Origin: Thermoplasmata archaeon | GTDB lineage: Archaea; Thermoplasmatota; Thermoplasmata; UBA10834 | Assembly (NCBI GenBank): GCA_022865445.1 | Contig: JALHSX010000286.1 | Location: 1-16,374 of the forward strand | Direction of reading: 5' to 3' | Length of the DNA stretch: 16,374 bases | Part shown: positions 1 to 6,178 of the stretch, one piece after another | How positions within the stretch are numbered: position 1 is the stretch's first letter | Layout of the letters: each line of letters starts with the position of its first letter | Program-made: the position numbers and the translations under genes | Notes under the pieces: generated by a model | The model's database searches: none | What the model was told of the DNA's origin: nothing | The model's input: the letters and a program-made list of their open reading frames with translations, nothing else

Positions 1-813
1 AAGACCGAGATAGTGGACTCCGTCGACAAGATAGAGCACGGGCTCGTCCGCGAAGCGTTGCGAAAGGTCGGCATCAGGAACGGCGTCGAGATCACCACTA
101 TCGCCGACATCCCCTCCCGAGGTACCGGCCTCGGCTCATCGTCCGCGATCGCCGTCGGCCTCCTGAACGCACTCTACGCGTTCAAGGGCTATCGGGCTTC
201 CCCGAAGAAGCTCGCGGAGGAGGCGTGCGAGATAGAGATAGACAAGCTCCACGAGCCCATAGGCAAGCAGGACCAGTACATCGCCGCCCACGGAGGCCTC
301 CAGCACATCAAGTTCAACGCCGACGAGACGGTCACCCTCGACCCCGTCATCTGCCCTCCGAAGACCAAGCGCGACATCGAGAGCCACCTGATGCTGTTCT
401 ACACCGGCAGGACGCGCAAGTCATCGGACATACTGTCAAAACAGAAGACCAACTCCAAGATCAACAAGGAGGTCCTGGACAAGATGCGGGATCAGGCCGA
501 GAGACTGTTCCACGACCTCACATCCCTCCAGGTGCACAAGCTCGGGCAGGCGCTCAAGGAAGGCTGGGAGCTGAAGAAGTCGCTCGCGAAGGGCATATCC
601 GACCCCGAGATCGACAAGATGTACGAGAAGGCCCTGAAGGCGGGCGCGCTCGGTGGCAAGATAACGGGCGCCGGAGGCGGGGGCTTCCTGGTGCTCTTCG
701 TCCCGCCCGAGAGCCACTGGTCCGTCAGGAACGCGCTCACGGGCATGAAGGACCTCGAGTTCAAGATAGAGCATCAGGGCTCCAAGATAATCTATGTCGG
801 AGATGACTACTGA
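1..813 (+). CDS. hddA: D-glycero-D-manno-heptose 7-phosphate kinase (HddA-type GHMP kinase), 5' end cut by window
   Basis: This GHMP-superfamily sugar kinase should phosphorylate D-glycero-alpha-D-manno-heptose 7-phosphate at C1 with ATP, the second step of NDP-heptose synthesis, in the cytoplasm. The frame is open from base 1, and 270 residues are visible. A GTG at 13 is only the first start-like codon inside the window and is not the real start. HddA proteins are usually about 330-340 residues, so some 60-70 N-terminal residues lie upstream. Visible motifs, counted from base 1, are the ATP-binding GTGLGSSSA loop at residues 41-49, the family-typical EIEI...EPIGKQDQY stretch at 77-93, and the C-terminal glycine-rich GAGGGG motif near 222-227. 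The TGA stop overlaps the ATG of the isomerase gene by one base (TGATG), showing translational coupling. The neighbouring isomerase and phosphatase make the heptose assignment much firmer than a generic GHMP kinase call. The sugar anomer is inferred from the family. Confidence 0.9.
   Translation, partial: KTEIVDSVDKIEHGLVREALRKVGIRNGVEITTIADIPSRGTGLGSSSAIAVGLLNALYAFKGYRASPKKLAEEACEIEIDKLHEPIGKQDQYIAAHGGLQHIKFNADETVTLDPVICPPKTKRDIESHLMLFYTGRTRKSSDILSKQKTNSKINKEVLDKMRDQAERLFHDLTSLQVHKLGQALKEGWELKKSLAKGISDPEIDKMYEKALKAGALGGKITGAGGGGFLVLFVPPESHWSVRNALTGMKDLEFKIEHQGSKIIYVGDDY
799..806 (+). promoter_or_regulatory. Shine-Dalgarno site of the isomerase gene
   Basis: GGAGATGA lies inside the 3' end of the kinase gene, and its GGAG core ends 10 bases before the ATG at 813. 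It resembles the archaeal GGAGGTGA consensus and supports this start in the overlapping gene pair. Confidence 0.5.
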
Positions 814-1412
814 TGAGCGATGTGAACTCTCGAACGACCAAGTATCTGGACGAGGTGGCAAGGACCCTTGGGAAGATGGAGAAGGACCTGCCGTTCAAAG
901 CGGAGGAGTTAGTCTCCGCCCTGATCAAGGCTAGAGACTCGGGCAAGAGGATCTACATCTGCGGCAACGGCGGCAGCGCTTCCACGGCGTCGCACATGGC
1001 CTCCGACCTGAACAAGGGGGCAAACAGAAAGGACGCCCCGAGGTTCAAGGCAATCGCACTCACGGACAGTATCCCAGCGATGCTTGCTTGGGCGAACGAC
1101 TCCTCGTACGACGACATCTTCGTCGAGCAGCTCAAGAACCATCTGGAGAAAGGGGACGTCGTCATAGGCATCAGCGGGTCTGGCAACTCGCCCAACGTGC
1201 TCAAGGCTTTGCACTACGCGAACGACGAGGGGGCACTGACCATCGGCCTGACGGGATTCGACGGCGGCAAGCTCACGCAAGTTGCCAAGATATGCTATGT
1301 CGTCCCGAACCAATGCATGCAGCAGGTAGAGGACATCCATCTGCTGATCGAGCACATGCTCTCGCTCATACTCCGAGATTCTCCTGACTGTGCGGGACCG
1401 AAGGGAAGTTGA
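813..1412 (+). CDS. gmhA: Sedoheptulose 7-phosphate isomerase (GmhA), SIS-domain protein
   Basis: GmhA converts sedoheptulose 7-phosphate into D-glycero-D-manno-heptose 7-phosphate, the first step of the heptose pathway. At 199 residues it has the usual length of a single-SIS-domain GmhA. Visible motifs are the phosphosugar-binding GNGGSAS at 51-57, ISGSGNSPN at 120-128, and His61. The position four residues after His61 is Asp65 where bacterial enzymes usually have Glu; this is a conservative change at a site known to bind metal in characterised GmhA. The other metal and catalytic site appears as VEDIHLLIEH at 172-181, with Glu173 and His181. The ATG overlaps the kinase TGA, and the TGA at 1410-1412 lies seven bases before the phosphatase ATG, so the three genes form one transcription and translation unit. 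SIS proteins can be hard to tell apart, but the flanking HddA-like and GmhB-like genes settle this one. Confidence 0.93.
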   Translation: MSDVNSRTTKYLDEVARTLGKMEKDLPFKAEELVSALIKARDSGKRIYICGNGGSASTASHMASDLNKGANRKDAPRFKAIALTDSIPAMLAWANDSSYDDIFVEQLKNHLEKGDVVIGISGSGNSPNVLKALHYANDEGALTIGLTGFDGGKLTQVAKICYVVPNQCMQQVEDIHLLIEHMLSLILRDSPDCAGPKGS

Positions 1413-1415
1413 GGT
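1411..1415 (+). promoter_or_regulatory. Shine-Dalgarno site that decides the phosphatase start
   Basis: GAGGT begins within the isomerase stop codon and ends four bases before ATG at 1420. A GTG at 1390 would add ten residues and overlap the isomerase, but it has no comparable site. The added residues are also not needed for the HAD fold, which begins right after the ATG start. Confidence 0.55.
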
Positions 1416-1419
1416 CAAG

Positions 1420-1992
1420 ATGCAGAAGGGCGCCAGAATCGCGGTGTTCGTCGACCGAGACGGCACCATATGCTTCGACAAACACTACCTCTCGGACCCG
1501 GACGGGCTCGAGCTCATACCGACTGTCGCCGAGGGCATCAAGAGACTGAACGACGCGAAGCTGCCCGTGATCGTAGTCACGAATCAATCTGGGGTTCGTC
1601 GCGGATATTTCACCGAGGAGACCCTCAAGGCAGTTCACGACAGACTGAGACAAATCCTAGCGAGCCACGGCGCCAAGATAGACGACATCTTCTACTGTCC
1701 CCACAGACCGGACGAGGGCTGCAAATGCAGGAAGCCCGCCCCTGGGATGCTCATGCAGGCAAGGGACAAGCATGGGTTCGACCTGACCAGATCGTTCGTC
1801 ATAGGCGACAGGATGATGGATGTGGGCATGGCGCACGCGGTCGGCGCCAAAGGGATACTTGTCCCGGAACCCGGGGATCAGTACAACATCGAGAAGGAGA
1901 TCAGAGAGTCGACCACCAAGCCTGACTTCAGGGCGGACACTTTCATGCAGGCGGTTGATTGGATACTCAAGAGGCTTGACAAGAGAGACTGA
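1420..1992 (+). CDS. gmhB: D-glycero-D-manno-heptose 1,7-bisphosphate 7-phosphatase (GmhB), HAD family
   Basis: GmhB removes the 7-phosphate from heptose 1,7-bisphosphate to leave heptose 1-phosphate, ready for nucleotide transfer. The protein has 190 residues, the usual size. HAD motif I is VDRDGT at 11-16, with nucleophile Asp12 and general acid Asp14. Motif II is TNQSG at 54-58. The GmhB-specific zinc loop is complete: Cys93, His95, Cys101 and Cys103, running into the CRKP segment whose Lys105 is the usual motif III lysine. The acidic pair is in IGDRMMD, Asp130 and Asp134. The zinc loop separates it from generic HAD phosphatases; histidinol phosphatase shares the fold but is excluded by context. 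In the GDP-heptose branch, HddA and GmhB act on alpha anomers, so a GDP-heptose product is more likely than the ADP-beta form. This is inference from the kinase type. The next gene, 118 bases on, looks unrelated. Confidence 0.92.
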   Translation: MQKGARIAVFVDRDGTICFDKHYLSDPDGLELIPTVAEGIKRLNDAKLPVIVVTNQSGVRRGYFTEETLKAVHDRLRQILASHGAKIDDIFYCPHRPDEGCKCRKPAPGMLMQARDKHGFDLTRSFVIGDRMMDVGMAHAVGAKGILVPEPGDQYNIEKEIRESTTKPDFRADTFMQAVDWILKRLDKRD

Positions 1993-2102
1993 GGAGTGCA
2001 CGCACGCCATCGATACATCCAAAGGCAACCAGAGCTCGCTGCAAGGTTTTACTATCCGAATAGCATTTCGTCGTGCCAAAGCAACGATTTGGCTATCTGA
2101 AT

Positions 2103-2107
2103 GGAGG
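2103..2107 (+). promoter_or_regulatory. Shine-Dalgarno site supporting a TTG start
   Basis: GGAGG ends three bases before TTG at 2111. This is the best ribosome site near the start of the four-helix protein, and the TTG falls just before the first hydrophobic segment. Other in-frame candidates, GTG 2129 and ATG 2150, would cut into that first helix. Confidence 0.4.
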
Positions 2108-2110
2108 CGG

Positions 2111-2644
2111 TTGACAATCCAGAAACTGGTGCTGACAATCGGTCTTGCGATGCTCGCTGTCGCCCTCGGCATCCACATCGTTTCTTCGGATTATGAGAAC
2201 ACTCACGCGTTCATCCTAATAGGAGCATTGGTCGCGCTGATTGGGTATCTCTGGGGCTACGAGAGAACCCGTGATCATTTCTACGACAAAGAATCCCTGT
2301 GGCTCTGGTATTTCACATCAGTTCTTCTCTTCATAATCGGAGGGAGTGTTTCTATCGCCGCAATTGAAGCGGCAATTGACCGCGGAGACCCCTCTCCGCT
2401 GCTCGCTCTGGTTTTTGGATCTGCATTCATCATTGGCGGTGCCTGGGTTCTGCGGCAGGCAAGCACGATCAGATTGAGAGAGGCACTCACGCCCGACACT
2501 TTCGATTGTCCTGTCTGCAACCACGTACTGGGACGCTATGAAAGAAGCTGCTTGGGATGCGGCGCCGTCATTTGGTCGGTGGTCCGCCCCAACCCACGTC
2601 CAGAAGTTCTAATGCCAAGAAGAATGAGGCCATCGCAACCCTAA
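2111..2644 (+). CDS. Four-helix membrane protein with C-terminal zinc ribbon, function unknown
   Basis: I do not recognise a named family. From the TTG start the protein has 177 residues. Four hydrophobic segments lie at about 6-26, 33-49, 63-87 and 96-114. A soluble tail follows, with a zinc-ribbon arrangement CPVC at 133-136 and CLGC at 147-150, close to the C terminus. Four helices followed by a cytoplasmic zinc ribbon is a recurrent layout among uncharacterised archaeal membrane proteins, but no catalytic motif is visible. The open frame extends upstream to about 1820 inside gmhB. That extension is basic, low in hydrophobicity and overlaps a clear gene, so I rejected it and chose TTG with its GGAGG. 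The 118-base gap after gmhB suggests it is not tightly coupled to the heptose operon. Its TAA stop overlaps the stop of the convergent gene. The coding call is fairly sure, the start less so. Confidence 0.8.
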   Translation: MTIQKLVLTIGLAMLAVALGIHIVSSDYENTHAFILIGALVALIGYLWGYERTRDHFYDKESLWLWYFTSVLLFIIGGSVSIAAIEAAIDRGDPSPLLALVFGSAFIIGGAWVLRQASTIRLREALTPDTFDCPVCNHVLGRYERSCLGCGAVIWSVVRPNPRPEVLMPRRMRPSQP

Positions 2645-3210
2645 TACAAACCCGCCCGATGCCCAGAGTCGGGGAATCTTTTTTTCAACAAGGGAACGAG
2701 TGCGTCTGCTTCCTCTTTGTCTAGGCTCACGTGATACTGCTGACCACCAGCAGAGAGATACAACCGAGTTCCCCCTCTCTTCTCCTTGAAATCCGCGATG
2801 TCCTCGAACTTAATCTCGCAGTACTCCAGTCCGTTTGCGCTGAGTATCGAGCGGGCTCTCGCGAGGTCGGAGCCCACGCCCATATCCTCTCCGGAACGGT
2901 TTCCCCTGATCTCCTTTAGATCTGGTCTGCGCAAGAACACGATGCGCCTGTCGGTTATGTAGAGGCTTCCTGGGCCGTCGTAGCTATGGAATGGAGTCAT
3001 ATCGCCGTGAATTGACGGATACTTGTCGTCGCGACCAACACTCTTCCAGCCGATCATAAGGCCGAGCCTAGTATCACGCAGAACGGCGACTAGTCTCTCA
3101 CCGCCCTCCAGTATGATGTCTCCAGCGTAGATTGTAGCAACGCCCTTCGGATCGCCTCTGGACAAGACCCTGTATATCACGCCATTTCCGTCGATGTTGC
3201 CGACGCGCAT
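2641..3210 (-). CDS. PH/GRAM-like domain protein, function unknown
   Basis: This is a soluble 189-residue protein without signal peptide or membrane segments. The stretch GSLYITDRRIVFLRRPD at 81-97, followed by IKFEDIADFKEKRGG at 133-147 and a further strand pair, has the pattern of PH/GRAM-like domains: G-x-L-x-x-T-x-x-R-I-x-F, then a strand reading I-x-F-x-D-I. Such domains bind lipids or protein partners. The domain call rests on pattern recognition and no function follows from it. The first 80 residues show several short beta-like stretches and no motif that I recognise. ATG at 3210 was chosen because it opens the frame and is preceded by a weak GGTTGAT. The gene lies downstream of the giant surface gene on the same strand, 130 bases after its last apparent stop. 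Its TAG (2641-2643) shares two bases with the TAA (2642-2644) of the opposite gene. Confidence 0.75.
   Translation of the reverse strand: MRVGNIDGNGVIYRVLSRGDPKGVATIYAGDIILEGGERLVAVLRDTRLGLMIGWKSVGRDDKYPSIHGDMTPFHSYDGPGSLYITDRRIVFLRRPDLKEIRGNRSGEDMGVGSDLARARSILSANGLEYCEIKFEDIADFKEKRGGTRLYLSAGGQQYHVSLDKEEADALVPLLKKRFPDSGHRAGLY
2679..2685 (+). terminator. Oligo-T run, candidate archaeal terminator
   Basis: Seven consecutive T on the plus strand start 35 bases after the stop of the four-helix gene. Archaeal RNA polymerase often stops at such runs without a hairpin. The same bases encode lysines of the convergent gene, so the run could also be purely coding. Confidence 0.35.
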
Positions 3211-3340
3211 GAGATCAACCTAAGCATGTCCTAGTTCGTTCGATTCGGCCTTCAACCGTCGCCCGAACGGGATAGCTCCCGCTCCCTATCGGGATTCTTC
3301 CCTATTTCCCTTTTTCCACCAGGGTTGCGACGAGCCCAAT
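3211..3340 (-). other. Spacer between the giant gene and the PH-like gene, with open readthrough frame and inverted repeat
   Basis: No separate gene is seen. On the minus strand the frame of the giant gene stays open after its TAG at 3341-3343, passes a second TAG at 3302-3304, and ends at TGA 3215-3217, four bases before the PH-like ATG. A short inverted repeat (GATAG at 3271-3275 with CTATC at 3286-3290) lies in the middle. There is no oligo-T run on the minus strand, so no clear terminator. Confidence 0.4.
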
Positions 3341-6145
3341 CTACTTTGCCTTCAGCACGATGAGCGTGGCGTAGCCTTGGTCGTTCAGCCTCTGACAGCA
3401 CATCGCCAAGTCGCTTATTGCCAGGAAATAGGCGTCCTCCGCAGACACTGGGTCTATCGCGCCGGTCACGAGGTACATGCCGAGCCAGGAGCCCGCGGTC
3501 CCTGGAGTGATACACACTCTGAGCGCGAAGTTGTTGGGCTTGATGAGGTAGCACACCAAGGTCGTTAGGATCCAGCTGGCCTCGATTATCAACCCGTGCG
3601 GGCTCAGAGAGATCCCGGTATCTATCTCCGCTGAGACAGAGGCTTGCAGGTAGGTCATCTTAGCGATGTAGTCCTTGGCTTTGGTGTACATCACGAAGTT
3701 GTAACCGCTCTCAATGACGCCCACGGCGATTGCTGCGACAGCGCCAATCTTGAGAGGCACCCTCATCATTGTCTTTCCAGACAGACTGTTGAGCTCCCAG
3801 ACCCTCCAAGTCACTCCACCCTTGACGGCGCCGTACACCCCAAGTGCGCCCTCGGCGGCCAACACCGTAGTGCGCACATAGTCTCCGTCGCGAGCGGCCA
3901 CCAAGGCATAGTATCCGTCTGTAACGATGATTGTGGCAACTGAGCCTTTGATGAGGTACGATCTGAACTTCACCGTCCCATCACTCATCAGTATTTTGAT
4001 GTCATCGACGTTGTCCACTGTGTGGTCAGTATACTTCGCGCTCACCTTCCGGACGGTCCTACCAGTCGCTGGATCTGGGTATTGAGCGAATGACAGATCG
4101 TCTCGTTTGATCCTGAAACCATGCTGACCGTCACTGAACTCAACCTCGCAGAGCGTGTACATAGACCGCTTTGAGTACCAACTCAGACTGCCTGGATTCT
4201 CCAAGTTCACCTTGACGTCATCCCATCCCTCAACGGCCCTCTTTATGGTGTTGTCGAATTCCCTCTGGAAGACCTTGATGCCCATTTTCCCAAGTTTAGA
4301 CATCCCTTTCCAAGGCGTCGCGCCGTCCAGGTACCACACTCCAGGAACGCCCCACGACAGATGGCCTGTGATATTGTCCAGACGCTCCAAGCTCCGGCCA
4401 ACGACGATGATGGCATCAACCGATGGCTCGTTGAACTTGCTTTGGTCGAAAGTCCCACCGTCGAGATCGTTGAAGACATAGAAGTCATACGATGCCGTGC
4501 CGTTGCTGTAGGAGTGGGGCCCCGAAGAAAGACCGAGTATCACACTGTCGTCACTTGGCAGAACGGACAAAACCTCTTCCAGATCGAATGCACGTCTCGA
4601 GTACACGGAATAGGCCGCATCTGAAATGGTGGTGACTGCCGCGCAGAACCGCATCGAGGACGTATCCATGGCCGTCCGCAATTCGACATCTCCGTAGTCA
4701 GTCTGGAACTTCGTGAGCCAGAATGGCGACAAGTACAGAACCACCTCGAATTGGTCGCCGTTCGGGTTGCAGTTGCTTGAAGTCAGGACTGACGCAGGTA
4801 TCCGGAGCACGACTTCATAGCAATGCGTGTCTACCAGTATTGGCAGAGCCACGCTCTCGAAGAACGCAATGTTGCTCACCCCGTCCCAATCCCGGGTCTT
4901 GAAGAGGGCATACTGGAACATCGGAACGCAATAGTCGTTCTCTCCGCGGAAGAGGTACCAGTCATTGGCATCCATCCTGAACTGCAGAGTCACGGCCTGA
5001 TCCTTTCCGAGAGCGACGTTCATGTCAGTCAGCGAGTAGACCTGATTGTTGACCGGCATCGGACCCCTATTGGTGAATGTGACCCGGTCCGTCCTCTTCC
5101 AACGATCGTAGACGAATTTGAACATCTTGTCCACGACGACAATTCTGCCAAAATACGGAATGTCTATGTGGAGCGGACCATACGTGTAGGTAGGATTGCA
5201 GTCGATTGCGTTGCTGAGAGTCTCCAGGCTGAGCACCTTGTAGTCCTTGATCTTGGGGTCTAGGCTTAGATTGTCGTCCAGTGATTTCCTGACATCGTAG
5301 TCCGTGGCCCAATAGGTCTTTACGCCGTCGCTCACGGTTCGGTCCAACTGATCATTGACATAGACCTGGGTACGACCGCCTCCGAAGTACAGCGTGTCGA
5401 TATCCTTCGTGAACCTCAGCATACCGCTTTGGTACTCTGTGTACCATGTCATTGTATCCAACGGCGCAGCGGACAGAGGAGACTTGTCGTAATAGTCGAC
5501 AATCCCATCATCATCATAGTCCGGGTCAGCTGGATTCAGACCCGTCGCTATCTCTTCGCCGTCATACAGGCCATCGTTGTCCGAGTCTGGGTCGACGATG
5601 TTCGGGAATCCGTCGTTGTCAGAGTCGCTTGTCGGAGCAATGCCCACCGATATCCAGTAGTCGTACTCAGCACGATCATCGATCATGTCATTGTCAGAGT
5701 CGGCCATCGTCGGGTCCATTCCCAAAGAAAGCTCGACCGAATCGTTGATCCCATCGTCATCGGTATCAGCCTTGAACGGATCCAGCACGTAGAAGAACTC
5801 AGCCATATCCGAAGATTTCAGCCACAGGCACCCTTCACTCTGAACCTTGATGACCACGGGGAAGGATATCCTGCCGTCGATCCTCCCGTCACTTGCATCC
5901 GACACCAGCGGGTGAGATGCAAGGTACTTGAGGATCTCATCATAGACGTTGCCGATTGTGATAGAACCTGAGAACGTCCCGCCGTAAGACCACATCTGCT
6001 TCGCGCCCTCGGAGGCCTGGTCCGAGTAGAGCCACACGGATGGGTTCGTTGGGTACATCCCGTTGACATGCAGAGAGACCTTGCCCGAGGGTCCCTCGTG
6101 TCCGATGATGATATCGTTGTAGCCATCACCCGTGAAGTCCGCCAT
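3341..6145 (-). CDS. C-terminal part of the giant surface protein, after the in-frame TAG
   Basis: The first ATG after the TAG at 6176-6178 gives 934 residues, but this is probably not an independent gene: no ribosome site precedes it and the sequence begins in the middle of an FG-GAP repeat (FTGDGYNDIIIGHEG at 4-18). About 100 residues without a recognised motif follow, then a TSP3-type calcium-binding array near 118-227. The next roughly 550 residues contain no motif I recognise and look like beta-rich extracellular domains. Three hydrophobic segments come near 793-818, 850-868 and 877-895 and could anchor the protein in the membrane, leaving a short tail ending LIVLKAK. The frame is the same as that of the upstream part, so no frameshift is needed to join them. 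Whether this half is ever made depends on readthrough, reinitiation, or the TAG being a sequencing or assembly error. Confidence 0.85.
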   Translation of the reverse strand: MADFTGDGYNDIIIGHEGPSGKVSLHVNGMYPTNPSVWLYSDQASEGAKQMWSYGGTFSGSITIGNVYDEILKYLASHPLVSDASDGRIDGRISFPVVIKVQSEGCLWLKSSDMAEFFYVLDPFKADTDDDGINDSVELSLGMDPTMADSDNDMIDDRAEYDYWISVGIAPTSDSDNDGFPNIVDPDSDNDGLYDGEEIATGLNPADPDYDDDGIVDYYDKSPLSAAPLDTMTWYTEYQSGMLRFTKDIDTLYFGGGRTQVYVNDQLDRTVSDGVKTYWATDYDVRKSLDDNLSLDPKIKDYKVLSLETLSNAIDCNPTYTYGPLHIDIPYFGRIVVVDKMFKFVYDRWKRTDRVTFTNRGPMPVNNQVYSLTDMNVALGKDQAVTLQFRMDANDWYLFRGENDYCVPMFQYALFKTRDWDGVSNIAFFESVALPILVDTHCYEVVLRIPASVLTSSNCNPNGDQFEVVLYLSPFWLTKFQTDYGDVELRTAMDTSSMRFCAAVTTISDAAYSVYSRRAFDLEEVLSVLPSDDSVILGLSSGPHSYSNGTASYDFYVFNDLDGGTFDQSKFNEPSVDAIIVVGRSLERLDNITGHLSWGVPGVWYLDGATPWKGMSKLGKMGIKVFQREFDNTIKRAVEGWDDVKVNLENPGSLSWYSKRSMYTLCEVEFSDGQHGFRIKRDDLSFAQYPDPATGRTVRKVSAKYTDHTVDNVDDIKILMSDGTVKFRSYLIKGSVATIIVTDGYYALVAARDGDYVRTTVLAAEGALGVYGAVKGGVTWRVWELNSLSGKTMMRVPLKIGAVAAIAVGVIESGYNFVMYTKAKDYIAKMTYLQASVSAEIDTGISLSPHGLIIEASWILTTLVCYLIKPNNFALRVCITPGTAGSWLGMYLVTGAIDPVSAEDAYFLAISDLAMCCQRLNDQGYATLIVLKAK
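5465..5790 (-). repeat. TSP3-type calcium-binding repeat array 4
   Basis: D-x-D-x-D-G units alternate with short helix-like segments, for example ADTDDDGINDSVE, DSDNDGFPNIVD and DSDNDGLYDGEE. Such units bind calcium and form stiff stalks in thrombospondin-like and archaeal surface proteins. It lies about 120 residues after the last FG-GAP repeat. Confidence 0.9.
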
Positions 6146-6175
6146 CTGAATATGATACGGATAGCCAACTGTGGG

Positions 6176-6178
6176 CTA
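6176..6178 (-). other. In-frame amber codon inside the FG-GAP propeller of the giant gene
   Basis: On the minus strand the reading is ...VYDYRW, TAG, PTVGYPYHIQ-MADFTGDG... The sequence before and after belongs to one FG-GAP repeat series. The preceding unit reads GWSNPTYLG...SSDIDGDGVPD and the interrupted unit reads YRW(TAG)PTVG...ADFTGDGYND. In this by-eye alignment the TAG falls where the neighbour has Ser, and TCG to TAG is one substitution. No frame change occurs. Possible readings are a nonsense mutation, a base error, programmed readthrough, or a sense use of TAG. Confidence 0.85.

Noticed and set aside
2047..2054. TTTACTAT as a TATA box for the four-helix membrane protein
   Set aside because: The spacing to the TTG start is possible, but the match is weak and no upstream element supports it.
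1820..2110. Upstream extension of the four-helix membrane protein overlapping gmhB, giving 274 residues
   Set aside because: The extension overlaps a clear gene, is Arg/Ser-rich in the way of shadow frames, and lacks a ribosome site. The TTG at 2111 with GGAGG and the first hydrophobic segment right after it is better.
3252..3554. A 100-residue minus-strand frame at the 3' end of the giant gene
   Set aside because: It is Arg/His-rich and overlaps the coding frame that holds the hydrophobic C terminus; a shadow frame.
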